NCBI RefSeq assembly: GCF_024790395.1
Contig: NZ_JAJISC010000009.1
Span: 119,547 to 183,546 of the forward strand
Length of the DNA: 64,000 nt
Direction: 5' to 3'
Origin: Halomonas dongshanensis
Lineage (GTDB): Bacteria > Pseudomonadota > Gammaproteobacteria > Pseudomonadales > Halomonadaceae
Position 1 is the stretch's first letter. Each line of letters begins with the position of its first letter. The notes beneath the pieces were generated by a model, which saw only the letters and a program-made list of their open reading frames with translations, did no database searches and was not told the origin of the DNA. Of the stretch, positions 15,946 to 25,096 are shown in pieces. Position numbers and translations under genes: made by a program.

Positions 15946-16595
15946 TGCAGCGCCTCCAGGCATTCGTGGACAACATCTCCACCGTAGGTATCGATGGTCC
16001 AGCAGTCACTCAACGTAATTGCTGGCAATTCTAGGGACTCGTGAATATCGAGATAACGGCATCCATCTCGCAGAACTTCGCTGACCTGGGCGCGCCGACC
16101 CGGTGAGAATCCTTGCCGCTTGATGCGAGAGAACCTGTTGCGGCCAATCTCGGGTGTAGAATGTTCTTCGTTGGTAAACTCACTCAGGCTCCACCAGTTG
16201 GCGACGTCCATCGACCATGTGTTTCCGTCTCCTTCGCCAAAGACTAGGTCAAGCCGGTGTGTAACCTTGAAGTGGCCGGGAGGTAACGCCGAAGCACTCA
16301 CCGTCCAATGGAAGGTGACTTCTCCAGCTTGCTGTCCGTCTGGTAGCGTGATGAAGTTGCCCAGGTGGCAATCATTGGCTCCTGCCACAAAGTAGAGTCG
16401 GTTAGGGTATGGCTGACGTATAGTCCAGCCCAACTCCGGGACGACGGGAGCGTCGAGCCAGCTCACCGATACTGACAAGGTGATGTCCTCAAGCGCGACA
16501 CCATCAAAGGGATCGACCTGCAGTATCGGTAGCAAATGCAGCGTCCGCTCTCTCGCGTCGAAGCTCATGACGTTATCGACCTGGTGTTGGGGCAT
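15942..16595 (-). CDS. Unrecognised ICE protein
   Basis: A 217-residue protein rich in aromatic residues (ITLSVSVSWLDAPVV, LGWTIRQPYPNRLYFVAG, VTHRLDLVFGEG), suggesting a beta-sandwich. It has no signal peptide. No family is recognised. It overlaps the DUF2726 gene upstream by 31 bases and the DsbC-like gene by 4, within the ATPase operon. Confidence 0.65.
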   Translation of the reverse strand: MPQHQVDNVMSFDARERTLHLLPILQVDPFDGVALEDITLSVSVSWLDAPVVPELGWTIRQPYPNRLYFVAGANDCHLGNFITLPDGQQAGEVTFHWTVSASALPPGHFKVTHRLDLVFGEGDGNTWSMDVANWWSLSEFTNEEHSTPEIGRNRFSRIKRQGFSPGRRAQVSEVLRDGCRYLDIHESLELPAITLSDCWTIDTYGGDVVHECLEALQ

Positions 16596-17119
16596 GTATC
16601 CGATCCTTCGTTCGAGGTCGTGAGGTAAGGCGCCAAGCGCTCCTGAATCTTTTGTACGTCATAGCGACCGCCGGCTGTAAAGCGCAGCAACGGCACGCCC
16701 GCCGACGCAAAGGCATCATCAACGAAACGGTCGCGGCGCTGACGATCACCACGGCGATGGCTGCGATCATCGAGTTCGATGGCAGCAAGAATTCGTCCAC
16801 CGTGTGGCTCGCACACCACGAGATCGACATGCTTAGAACTGATCAGGCGAAAGTAATGCCACCATCGCTGATCGCGACGGTGACGCTGACGAAAGCGCAC
16901 CTGTAGCACATCAGCAATCCGAACCTTGCAAGCGATCAAGACGGTTGTTCCAACGGCCCGCTGGACGGCGGTATAAAAAGCCTGCTCGGTTGGGGTGTTG
17001 AGCCGCTCTTGAGGGATGTAGGGGTAACGACGTCCGCCGGATACCATCCGTTTGAGCTGCCACAACGTGAAGACGACGATCACCAGCGCCGCCGTAATGA
17101 GAACCAACATCTCAGCCAT
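16565..17119 (-). CDS. DUF2726-type membrane-anchored nuclease-like protein
   Basis: A 184-residue protein. An N-terminal membrane helix (about 4-24) is followed by a DUF2726 domain with TPTEQAFYTAVQRAVG, KHVDLVVCEPHGGRILAAIE and DDRSHRR..R..RDRFVDDAF. The D...E.DD spacing resembles restriction-endonuclease-like folds. Function in conjugation is unknown. The start at 17,119 lies 8 bases inside the upstream ATPase gene. A longer upstream frame exists but runs through the ATPase coding sequence. Confidence 0.8.
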   Translation of the reverse strand: MAEMLVLITAALVIVVFTLWQLKRMVSGGRRYPYIPQERLNTPTEQAFYTAVQRAVGTTVLIACKVRIADVLQVRFRQRHRRDQRWWHYFRLISSKHVDLVVCEPHGGRILAAIELDDRSHRRGDRQRRDRFVDDAFASAGVPLLRFTAGGRYDVQKIQERLAPYLTTSNEGSDTCPNTRSITS

Positions 17120-20069
17120 GAGTGGACTCTCCCGAAGCCGCCGTCTCGAGCCCACGCAACCGATCCAATTTTTCTGCCACCTTGATGGCGGCATCGAGCT
17201 CCGAGCAGCCAAACTCTCGCATAATCGCGGCCCGCTCCGCCTTCTCCTCGGGCTCGGTCCCGGCCAGCGATAGGTAGAGGCTGGGCGGCACAACGCGAAA
17301 CAGCGACTGAAGCCTCCCACCCAGCACCACGCCTTCGGTGTACTTGCCTGACGCCTTGGTCGCCGACTCGACCAGCAGGCGTTGATCGTCGGTCAAGGTC
17401 TTGAAGCGGCTGACTTCAGCAATCTCGTTAGGTGGCATGTTGAGCAACAACCACCACTCCATCATATTGAGCATCTTCGCCGAGACATCGGGGAAATCCT
17501 TGACGTTCTGGGTCGCCAGCCAGAGCCAGTGGTTGAGCTTGCGCCCCATCTTGGCCACGCCAACGAGGAAAGGTGCGAGCAGAGGATTCGCCGTCAACAG
17601 GTGGCACTCATCAATGACCTGGATGATGGGGCGGCCGCTGTACTGATCGCGCTCGGCCATGGTGGTGATCATGTTGGTGATCGACATCACTGACAGAGCC
17701 AGCTGAGCCTCGTAACCGGGGTTGGCATAGTGCGCCAGGTCGATAATGGTAACGTCGCACTCCGGCCATGCTTCCCCGGCCTGGTTGAAGACCTGTCCGT
17801 CGAACCCATCACAGAACATGCCGATTCCCTCGCCCATCATGTAGGCGCGGTTGCGGCGGCCCTCAGGCAGCTTTTCGTCTCGGGAAAGCGAGTAAAACGC
17901 CTGGCGAACGTCTTCGGAGAGGCACTGGCGTGCCTCCTCAGCGGACTTCTCGGCAGCGATCATTACCGCATCACGCACCATGCGGTTATCTGCTCGGCGA
18001 TAGTCAGCCTCCTCTTTAGCGTCTCCGCCAGTGATCATCATCCGCGCCATCATTTCCATTTCACCCAACAGATCGCGCTCGACATCCTCTTCATCCGATA
18101 CATCCGTGCCGATCGCCTCAAGCAAATCATCGGGCGTGGCGGCAGGGTCATCAGGTGACTCACCGTAGTCCTGACGATCGCGAACGACACGGCGCTCACG
18201 CATTTCTGGATCGAGTAAGCGATGGGCTTCGGCGAAAGGGGGAAGCTTGGCATTCGCTCCCGGGGCGAGCTTGACCTTGTTCACCGACAGCCCCATGCGC
18301 TCGAAATAGTCGGCGAGCAAGCCGAAGCTATTGCCCTTCTCGATGATGAACAGGCGCGGCCGACGCATCGCCACCACCTGCCCCAACATCGAGTTGAGCG
18401 TTGCCGACTTACCGGCGCCGGTCGGGCCGAATACGAACATGTGAGCGTTCTGTTTACGATCGAGCTTATTGAGCGGGTCGAACGTCAGTGACTCGCCCCC
18501 GCGATTGAAGAAGCTGATGCCGGGATGTCCCGTGCCCCTGGCTCGCCCGTAGAGTGGCGCCAGGTTAGCCAGGTGCTGCACGAAGTTGAATCGGGTGTAC
18601 CACCGATTATTGCGATCGATCTCGGGATCGAAGTTCATCGGCAGCCAGCGCAGAAAGGTATTGAGCGCGGCCACCTCATTTTCGGGTTCGACGGGCTTGA
18701 GGTCGGCGGTGCTGAGCTGAGTCGTCAGATCCATGACGCGTCGATCCAGGTCCGCCTCATCGTGGCCACTGACGAAGAACGCCAGTGCCGACTGGTACAT
18801 CTTGTGGTCCTTGCCGAGATACTTCCGCGCCTGCTCACAGTCCTCGCGAACGTTCACGGCCAGTACGCTGTCGCCGACCGCCTTCTTGGCCAGCTGATCG
18901 ATGTGGCTTTCCAGGGGCTCCTGAGGGATGGCCACAATCGTCATGCACGCTTCGACGCCCAGCGGCAACACGTCGAACGTAGCGTTGCGAATCGATGTCT
19001 GGCCACGCGAAATCTCGGCAGTCAGGTGACCAACCTTGGGCACCTTACGCAACTCCTCGACGGGGATAACACGCTGCGGCAGCCCATCGAAATACCAGAG
19101 CCCGGATTCAGCATCCGCGCGAGGAGAGCTCGCGAGCATTCCTTCAGCCAAGTCGTATGACCAGAGCTGGACGTCGGGATCGTCACCCGGATAGTCGAAC
19201 ACGTCGTAAAAGCGCTGAGGGTCGTCCGGGGAAAACGCCGGGCGCGGATTAAAGCGCGGCATCATCCACCGGTGGAAATCACGACCGTCATAGCGCCGCA
19301 CTGGCAGTCCGGCGCTGGCCAGCTTCGACTCCAGCTTACCGTAGACGTGGTTGATCAGCGCCTCCGGCGAAAGCCGTGATCGATGCTCACCGAGCTTCGC
19401 TTTGTTATTACGACTGACCCAGCGATACAACACTAGGCGCGTACGGCGAGTCTGGCCACGCCACGCTGTCTGCGTGATGATGTCATCCTCGAACAGGCCA
19501 TTTGGGCGAGAGATCGCCTTGAAATGCGCCTCCATGCTGGCCAGCCACGCTTTCGTGTAGTCGGTGTTGCGTAGCTCCTCGGGTATCGCGTCGCGAATGC
19601 GCTGCAGATCTTCGCGGGGATCGGTGTCGTCCTTGGTATAGAGCTGCACCACCCACTGGTTGGCATCCAGCTCCGGCAGACTATCCTGCAGTGCCGCTTC
19701 GATCTGATCACGCACTGCTTCCAGCGCCTCGAGCGAGCGCCCCTCCGTGGGAGCTGGCGTCACCTCAGCGACAACCCCTAGTGACACCCCGTCCTCGAGC
19801 AGAAAGCATCCAGATTCGGGCAGGTACTCCATCCAAGGTAGCCGACTAGCGAACGACGGTGCTCGCTCGTATTGACGACGAATGTCACCGACGGTTGGCA
19901 TCTTTCCGCGCGGTAACGACATAGGACGACCCGTTTCATCTGTCAGCAATGCACGCTCATTGAGGGCCGTTTGACGATCCCCATGCTCTTTACCCTGCTC
20001 CTGCATTGCAGCAGTCGGTTCCTTCTTAGAAGCAAAGAGTCGGTTCATGAAGGCATTGAAGGAAGACAT
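17112..20069 (-). CDS. Conjugative transfer ATPase, PFL_4706 family (TIGR03744, VirB4/TraC-like)
   Basis: A 985-residue cytoplasmic ATPase that powers pilus assembly and DNA transfer. Walker A is GPTGAGKS (about residue 547) and Walker B is IIQVIDECHLL (about residue 815). A helical acidic insert (about 640-690) lies between them. The N-terminal part carries the conserved LPWMEYLPESGCFLLEDGVS segment. Length and order fit the family. The start at 20,069 shares one base with the stop of the upstream lipoprotein gene. Confidence 0.95.
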   Translation of the reverse strand: MSSFNAFMNRLFASKKEPTAAMQEQGKEHGDRQTALNERALLTDETGRPMSLPRGKMPTVGDIRRQYERAPSFASRLPWMEYLPESGCFLLEDGVSLGVVAEVTPAPTEGRSLEALEAVRDQIEAALQDSLPELDANQWVVQLYTKDDTDPREDLQRIRDAIPEELRNTDYTKAWLASMEAHFKAISRPNGLFEDDIITQTAWRGQTRRTRLVLYRWVSRNNKAKLGEHRSRLSPEALINHVYGKLESKLASAGLPVRRYDGRDFHRWMMPRFNPRPAFSPDDPQRFYDVFDYPGDDPDVQLWSYDLAEGMLASSPRADAESGLWYFDGLPQRVIPVEELRKVPKVGHLTAEISRGQTSIRNATFDVLPLGVEACMTIVAIPQEPLESHIDQLAKKAVGDSVLAVNVREDCEQARKYLGKDHKMYQSALAFFVSGHDEADLDRRVMDLTTQLSTADLKPVEPENEVAALNTFLRWLPMNFDPEIDRNNRWYTRFNFVQHLANLAPLYGRARGTGHPGISFFNRGGESLTFDPLNKLDRKQNAHMFVFGPTGAGKSATLNSMLGQVVAMRRPRLFIIEKGNSFGLLADYFERMGLSVNKVKLAPGANAKLPPFAEAHRLLDPEMRERRVVRDRQDYGESPDDPAATPDDLLEAIGTDVSDEEDVERDLLGEMEMMARMMITGGDAKEEADYRRADNRMVRDAVMIAAEKSAEEARQCLSEDVRQAFYSLSRDEKLPEGRRNRAYMMGEGIGMFCDGFDGQVFNQAGEAWPECDVTIIDLAHYANPGYEAQLALSVMSITNMITTMAERDQYSGRPIIQVIDECHLLTANPLLAPFLVGVAKMGRKLNHWLWLATQNVKDFPDVSAKMLNMMEWWLLLNMPPNEIAEVSRFKTLTDDQRLLVESATKASGKYTEGVVLGGRLQSLFRVVPPSLYLSLAGTEPEEKAERAAIMREFGCSELDAAIKVAEKLDRLRGLETAASGESTHG

Positions 20070-20503
20070 CAGCGCGTCCTCCCCGGCGGACGCGCCGTCT
20101 CTCCCGGCATCGCGTAATGCGGTTTCTGATACAGAGGGAAAACTGTCGAGTAACCCGGCACGGGAACGCTTTGATCGCGACCAGCCAAATGCGGATAGAT
20201 ATAAATCACTAAATCAGGGTTGGGCAGTCGCGAGAACTGGCTATGTATCTCGTTGGCCGCTTCACGGGTATAGCGAGTTTGCTCTTCGACCATATCGGCT
20301 GACGTAATCGGACGACGTAGCGTCGCCCGTGTCGCGGCGATGTTCTGCTGACCAGCGTCGCCCGCACTCATGCTGGAGCCCTGTTGCCAAAGCTCCTGCA
20401 TAGTCATGCCATTAGTTGGCATCAATTCATCTTTGGACGTTGCACAGCCCGTGAGTAACCCCAGGCCGACCAATACCAGGGCGGCGATCATGGTTCGCGA
20501 CAT
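20069..20503 (-). CDS. Conjugative transfer region lipoprotein (TIGR03751 family)
   Basis: A 144-residue lipoprotein. The signal peptide ends in the lipobox LLTGC (Cys about residue 20), followed by ATSKDELMP and the conserved TMQELWQQG; the C-terminus is Pro-rich (PHYAMPGETARPPG). TraV-like outer-membrane pore component by position. I chose the ATG at 20,503, 9 bases after the upstream stop, because it places a normal signal peptide first. An ATG at 20,551 is possible. Confidence 0.85.
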   Translation of the reverse strand: MSRTMIAALVLVGLGLLTGCATSKDELMPTNGMTMQELWQQGSSMSAGDAGQQNIAATRATLRRPITSADMVEEQTRYTREAANEIHSQFSRLPNPDLVIYIYPHLAGRDQSVPVPGYSTVFPLYQKPHYAMPGETARPPGRTR

Positions 20504-20513
20504 AACGCTAAGC

Positions 20514-21989
20514 TCAGTCGAGCCCGACTGTGGTTGCGGTTGACGTGTCATAGCGCACCTTCCTCCCTTCGGTCTCGTAATCGATCGGCAATTGTTTGTT
20601 GATGTGTATCGCCACATGCTGGCCCGGCGGTACATAAACGGCAGCAAAGGCTTCACCGTAAAGTCGGTTGACCCAATTGCTCATGTCATTGACGCCCTGA
20701 CTCAGAATTTGCCCCATGGCCTGATTGCCGCTCATGGCTTGAGAGATCGAACCATCGCTACCGAACGAGGTAATCGACGTGGCGTCATCATCAGATAGCA
20801 ACGTTGCGACTCCAGCACCGGCTGCCGTCAGCAAACTTTGAGTGCCAAGATACTGCTGTGCATTACTGCGACGCATACCGCTGATGCAGGGAAGACCGGC
20901 TTGATCACTGATCCAGCCAATGGAATTCCCACCCCCAATGGTCTGGTTCTGAGTGTTGCGGTTGTCGTTGCCGCCGCCCTGATTCACGTCGTCTGGTGAA
21001 GGGATGGTGCGGATCGTCCCGTCCGCGAAGACGAAGGTGAGGGATTGGATGTTCCCGCGCACGCAAGAAAGCGTCCAATCTCCCGTTGCAGTCCCACTGG
21101 CAATGGCCGCCTGAACCTCGGGCAGCTCAATGCCGTTGGCTGTTAAGTTGTCCTTGCCGATCATCACCTTGAACGGATACGGATCATTGACGGCACCATC
21201 AACAGGCACACGCCCCAGTAAAGCGGTCATCGCCAGCGATCCCATCAGAGTCGAGTTCTCAGGAATGGTGTAAACGGGCTCCACCGTCGACACGCTGGGC
21301 TCTCCTGAGACCCTCTCATCAACAGCACGTACCGTCCGAGACGCCGCATCACTTACTGCAGTGAACGATGTCGGAAAGGTCGGCTCCTCATCCTGCCGTC
21401 CCGTTCTGGTACGACCATCATGCTGCTGTTGATCGATCGGTTCGACCCACGTCAGCCCCGTTGAATCTGAGTAAGTTGCTGTGGGGCCACCGCCGCCTTC
21501 CAGTCCAAGTCCGATGGGCAAATCGTTGTTATCGCTACGCTCTTCGGCCTTATTGCTACTGGGTAGTAACCGCTCCATTCGCGCTTCGAAACGCGTTAAT
21601 AGCGACTGTTCACTTTGCTCACGTGCTTGCTGTTGTCGCTGGCGTTCTTGCTGGATAGCCTCGTTGACCGCGCGATCCACATTGGAAGCCCTATCTGCCA
21701 GTCGGTTGTTTTCGTCGATCAGCGACTCCATTCGCTCTTGATCTCGTTGACGCTGACGCTCCCAGGCATTCATCTTTCCCACTAATGTGGCAACTGTATC
21801 CTGAGAGGAATCACCACTGATGCCGAGCGCATCCATCTCCTCTCTGGACAACGTCCGGGTCGCATCTTGCGTGTCTTCTTGCACCTGACGCACGTTATCG
21901 CCACTACAGCTCTTGATAACGATCAGGATCATGCCAAAGACCATCACCGGCACCCCTACCTTGAGCAGCATGTTGCCTTTAAGCTTCAT
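20514..21989 (-). CDS. Integrating conjugative element protein, PFL_4705 family (TIGR03752, TraB/VirB10-like)
   Basis: A 491-residue protein with an N-terminal membrane anchor (about 7-27), a long coiled coil (about 60-150, Arg/Gln-rich), a low-complexity linker and a C-terminal beta-rich domain (VYTIPENSTLMGSLAMTALL) matching the TraB/VirB10 plan. Such proteins span the envelope and link inner and outer complexes. It overlaps the PFL_4704 homologue by 4 bases. Confidence 0.93.
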   Translation of the reverse strand: MKLKGNMLLKVGVPVMVFGMILIVIKSCSGDNVRQVQEDTQDATRTLSREEMDALGISGDSSQDTVATLVGKMNAWERQRQRDQERMESLIDENNRLADRASNVDRAVNEAIQQERQRQQQAREQSEQSLLTRFEARMERLLPSSNKAEERSDNNDLPIGLGLEGGGGPTATYSDSTGLTWVEPIDQQQHDGRTRTGRQDEEPTFPTSFTAVSDAASRTVRAVDERVSGEPSVSTVEPVYTIPENSTLMGSLAMTALLGRVPVDGAVNDPYPFKVMIGKDNLTANGIELPEVQAAIASGTATGDWTLSCVRGNIQSLTFVFADGTIRTIPSPDDVNQGGGNDNRNTQNQTIGGGNSIGWISDQAGLPCISGMRRSNAQQYLGTQSLLTAAGAGVATLLSDDDATSITSFGSDGSISQAMSGNQAMGQILSQGVNDMSNWVNRLYGEAFAAVYVPPGQHVAIHINKQLPIDYETEGRKVRYDTSTATTVGLD

Positions 21990-22840
21990 GAGTCACCTCT
22001 CTGAGAGAGCGGAAGCGCATTCGCCAAGGAACGTCCATTGGTCACGATAAAGACGGTCGTGGTGTCCTCGACGCTGCCTTGTCGTCCCAACACCGGGTGC
22101 ATGAACGTTGCACTGTAGAGGTCGCCTTGTAGCCAGCGAGGATCTAATTCGAACGCTCTCGATGGATCATTATTCGTGATCCTCACCGCTGTAACGGTCC
22201 AACTATCGAGTTTCCATGCGGCCAGGGGGGTTGCCATAACAGGCAGTGACGGCAGAAGAGAGGGCAGACTCTCTGGCAATTGCATGGCGACTCGATCCAA
22301 TCCAGGTACGGGTTCGATCGTACGGCTCGGCGCATAAAGCGACTGAGCGGCAAAACGCGTCAAAACGATAGGGACAGGCGTTCCCAAGGAAGTCGCCGTG
22401 CTTGCACTTTCATCTCGATCAAGCCCCTCTTCCACAAATGCACTGGCCGAACCTCCACGCCCTGTGTCCTCTGGAATAACCACGCGAATATCTTCATCGC
22501 TGGCTCCACTTTCCTTGGCAGTAAGGTCGAGCAACACGACCTCACTTGTTTCGACATCCTGTATCCGCACACGCTGAGTATCGAAGGCCGCATTCGCCTT
22601 GAGATACAGAGCACCACCCGCACTCTGTACCCTCAACGTCTCGGCGCTGGCAATGTCACGGGGTAGTCCAACCCGGACGTTACGATCAAGGATGATCACC
22701 CGCTCGGTTCCAACGGGTAGATCAACCGCTAAGGGCTTACGATCCCAATGAAGAATCTCGACAGCATGCGCTTGAGAGGCAACACTCAATAACGAGAGGT
22801 ACAACAGGCTTCTCACCAGGATCGCATTGAAGTGCTTCAT
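21986..22840 (-). CDS. Integrating conjugative element protein, PFL_4704 family (TIGR03749, TraK/VirB9-like)
   Basis: A 284-residue exported protein. The signal peptide (about 1-26) is followed by VEILHWDRKPLAVDLPVG and GTERVIILDRNVRVGLP, the conserved N-terminus of this family. Beta-rich throughout. By position it is the TraK/VirB9-like subunit of the core complex. The ATG at 22,840 overlaps the upstream stop (ATGA). Confidence 0.92.
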   Translation of the reverse strand: MKHFNAILVRSLLYLSLLSVASQAHAVEILHWDRKPLAVDLPVGTERVIILDRNVRVGLPRDIASAETLRVQSAGGALYLKANAAFDTQRVRIQDVETSEVVLLDLTAKESGASDEDIRVVIPEDTGRGGSASAFVEEGLDRDESASTATSLGTPVPIVLTRFAAQSLYAPSRTIEPVPGLDRVAMQLPESLPSLLPSLPVMATPLAAWKLDSWTVTAVRITNNDPSRAFELDPRWLQGDLYSATFMHPVLGRQGSVEDTTTVFIVTNGRSLANALPLSQRGDS

Positions 22841-23487
22841 ACATCGTCCTCCTGCGGAACTTGCAGACGCTGAGCCGGGCGGGCCAAACAGTCGATCTGC
22901 ATGCCCCATTTATTGTTCTGGGGATCCCCGTCAGCGCGTACGACTCGGATTGGGAAGCGCATATAGACATCACGGATAGGCGTGCCGGCGTAGGTCTCTT
23001 TAACCGCCAGATCCAGGTTTACGATCCATTGGTCTTGCGACACGATCTCGACCGAGCCCGGACCAGATGCCTCGTCACTGAACCCGCGTCCAGGTATCTC
23101 GAACACACTGCGCTCTCGCTGATTCAACTCATTACGTTGATTGCGGAAGCGATAGTCCTCGTTCAACTCTGCTTGGCAGGAAGGCGTCAGAAACGGTGAA
23201 TACGCATAAAGATTGCGCCTGTAGTCCGCCTCACCGTCGGTTGGCCAGCGATTGATCTGCTGCCAGACATAGGTCGTGAAGGCATAAACTGCCGAGGGTG
23301 GTTTCTCCCACCACTTCTGTGTCGAACCACTACGCAGATCAGGAGGAATGGAAATCGTCAGATGCTTCGGTGCGCTATACCAGCCAAGCCCCAATCCTGT
23401 ACACGCGAACACCAACACGATAATCATCACGCGTAACGTCACGATATGGGCATCGCGAGCACCTAATGCATTTCGCAAGCGGCTCAT
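22837..23487 (-). CDS. Integrating conjugative element protein, PFL_4703 family (TIGR03746, TraE/VirB8-like)
   Basis: A 216-residue protein with one N-terminal membrane helix (about 18-38) and a periplasmic domain (KHLTISIPPDLRSG, YVWQQINRWPTDGEADYRRN). This matches the DUF2895/TIGR03746 family, which occupies the TraE/VirB8 position. It overlaps both neighbours by 4 bases. Confidence 0.92.
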   Translation of the reverse strand: MSRLRNALGARDAHIVTLRVMIIVLVFACTGLGLGWYSAPKHLTISIPPDLRSGSTQKWWEKPPSAVYAFTTYVWQQINRWPTDGEADYRRNLYAYSPFLTPSCQAELNEDYRFRNQRNELNQRERSVFEIPGRGFSDEASGPGSVEIVSQDQWIVNLDLAVKETYAGTPIRDVYMRFPIRVVRADGDPQNNKWGMQIDCLARPAQRLQVPQEDDV

Positions 23488-23861
23488 CTCAACTCTCCTT
23501 GCCCGCGTGATTCACGCCCCACCCGATACGTGCTCGAGCGTGTAATCAGCACCTCGCTCCCCACGTTGATACCGTGGACAGCAAATCTGTACAGAATCTG
23601 GCGATAGAGCAGAGAGGGCGGACGCCCTCTGCGCAGTCGACGCATGACCGTGCCCCCGACCACCAATGCGAATGCCATGACCGCCACGGCGATGGTGGGC
23701 GCCATGGCAGGCATACCGAGCAGGAATGCCAGTGCAATACCTGGCACCATGCCTGCCACGATCCCCATCACCGCCATGATGCAGACTTCTCGAAGCGTCA
23801 TGCCTCGAAACACCACCGGCGCGTCGTTGATCCGTTTCGGTAAAAAATCGATGCTTGCCAT
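23484..23861 (-). CDS. Conjugative transfer region protein (TIGR03750, DUF3487, TraL-like)
   Basis: A 125-residue inner-membrane protein. It opens DFLPKRINDAPVVFRGMTLR, as in TIGR03750, followed by two membrane segments (about 27-48 and 52-72) and YRQILYRFAVHG. TraL/VirB3-like component. The ATG at 23,861 gives the family length; a longer frame begins upstream without support. Confidence 0.92.
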   Translation of the reverse strand: MASIDFLPKRINDAPVVFRGMTLREVCIMAVMGIVAGMVPGIALAFLLGMPAMAPTIAVAVMAFALVVGGTVMRRLRRGRPPSLLYRQILYRFAVHGINVGSEVLITRSSTYRVGRESRGQGELR

Positions 23862-23871
23862 GGCGCTGCCC

Positions 23872-24246
23872 TCACTGAGACAGAATCGGAGCAGCTTCTG
23901 TACTGAGCCAGATGATGACCAGGATGAGCACCACACCCACAAATGCCGTCACACCGAACTTGGTCCACTCACCTCGCGCACGACCTTCATTAAACGATGA
24001 CAGACAGCCGATCCCAACCCAGATGAACGCAGCCGTACTGAGTAAAAGTCCCGCCAGGATAAATCCGTCGTACATATATCCCTGTGCTGTAGAGCGAATC
24101 CCGCCGCCCCCTTGGGTGGGCTCCTCCAGAGCAGGAAGCTGTGCCAGCGCGATCCCCGGTACGGTGGCACTAAGTAACACCACAAGCTTTTGGCAACCGT
24201 GAGTAATCCGGTTGGAGAGGCGACGATAGTAGGATGAGAGAGACAT
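23872..24246 (-). CDS. Conjugative transfer region protein (TIGR03745, DUF2976, pilin-like)
   Basis: A 124-residue protein with a basic N-terminus, a hydrophobic export segment (about 20-36) and two further membrane helices (about 60-80 and 95-116) in the order expected of TIGR03745. The two-helix mature form is like VirB2/TraA pilins. The 104 bases upstream contain a small CCCC/GGGG hairpin (24,321-24,334) that could set expression relative to the upstream gene. Confidence 0.88.
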   Translation of the reverse strand: MSLSSYYRRLSNRITHGCQKLVVLLSATVPGIALAQLPALEEPTQGGGGIRSTAQGYMYDGFILAGLLLSTAAFIWVGIGCLSSFNEGRARGEWTKFGVTAFVGVVLILVIIWLSTEAAPILSQ

Positions 24247-24350
24247 GAGTGTGTCCTTTAAGCCTTTAGAGATGGATGGTTAACCCTTACAACCCAGAGC
24301 CCATGTGAGCTCATCGTTTCCCCGACGAGGGGAGCTTCGAGTCATCCCTG

Positions 24351-24584
24351 TCACGACAGGAACAACCAGAAAAACAACAACACCAACAGAATCGACTTGA
24401 TCACCACAGCCGATAAAATATCGCCGTCGACCCGCCCCTTGACCCAGCCTCGATACGCCGACATCAGAATCCAAATAATGAGTAGAATCGCAACGCTGCA
24501 GCCCACTCCTGCGATGAGCCAGGACAACTCCTGCCCCCCATGCCAGCTCCCGCCTCGAACGCCTCCACTATTGGCCTCGATCAT
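24351..24584 (-). CDS. Integrating conjugative element protein, PFL_4701 family (TIGR03758)
   Basis: A 77-residue protein with two membrane helices (about 22-43 and 55-77) separated by the conserved AYRGWVKGRVDGD loop of TIGR03758/DUF3262. It overlaps the RAQPRD gene. A GTG four codons upstream (24,596) is an alternative start. Its partner role in the pilin system is unknown. Confidence 0.88.
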   Translation of the reverse strand: MIEANSGGVRGGSWHGGQELSWLIAGVGCSVAILLIIWILMSAYRGWVKGRVDGDILSAVVIKSILLVLLFFWLFLS

Positions 24585-24915
24585 CGAGATAGTCACCGCC
24601 CAACACGCGCAGTTGACGGGGTAAAAGACGATCAGGCGCTAAATAGGCATCAATACCGCTGGTAATGGAGTGCAGGTCATCGCGTAGACGTGGGATGTCG
24701 AAGTACACCCGAGTGGACTCGGGGTCGGCGTTCTGCTGTCTGGCGTCGATGCGATCGACCACGATCTTGATCTGCTCGATCTGAGTCTGAATCAGGGCTA
24801 GGTCTCGACGCTGAATCTCATCGATATCATTAGCGTGAGTAGGGCTTGCTAAGCTGCCGGCCAGCAATAACCCTGTGAGCAAAGAAGTGAGTGGAGAGCG
24901 TTGGCGCACCGTCAT
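24568..24915 (-). CDS. ICE protein, RAQPRD family
   Basis: A 115-residue exported protein. The signal peptide (about 1-28) is followed by an acidic helical region ending FDIPRLRDDLHSITSGIDAY, typical of the RAQPRD family (here VYFDIPRL replaces part of the name motif). First gene of the pilin-to-TraG operon set. A TTAACGTT motif lies 72 bp upstream at 24,987. I chose the ATG at 24,915, which starts the signal peptide. Confidence 0.85.
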   Translation of the reverse strand: MTVRQRSPLTSLLTGLLLAGSLASPTHANDIDEIQRRDLALIQTQIEQIKIVVDRIDARQQNADPESTRVYFDIPRLRDDLHSITSGIDAYLAPDRLLPRQLRVLGGDYLDDRGQ

Positions 24916-24986
24916 GGCAGAGTCCCGTCGTAAGTGGTGGCGACATGGCTCCATGTTCGAGGCAACGCACTCGGGGATCAGCTCAA

Positions 24987-24994
24987 AACGTTAA
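24987..24994 (-). promoter_or_regulatory. TTAACRTT motif upstream of the RAQPRD operon
   Basis: TTAACGTTTTGAGC on the minus strand, 72 bp before the start at 24,915. It lies between the end of the TraD/TIGR03747 operon (25,097) and the RAQPRD gene, where a new promoter is expected. Confidence 0.6.
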
Positions 24995-25096
24995 GCGAAA
25001 AAGCGGGGCATTCTTGAAGGGGCAAAAGAAGTTAGAGAGGCCCAATCATCCTCGTAGAGTCGGGCCGTTGACGATAGCGCACTGGTTCAGAACGCC

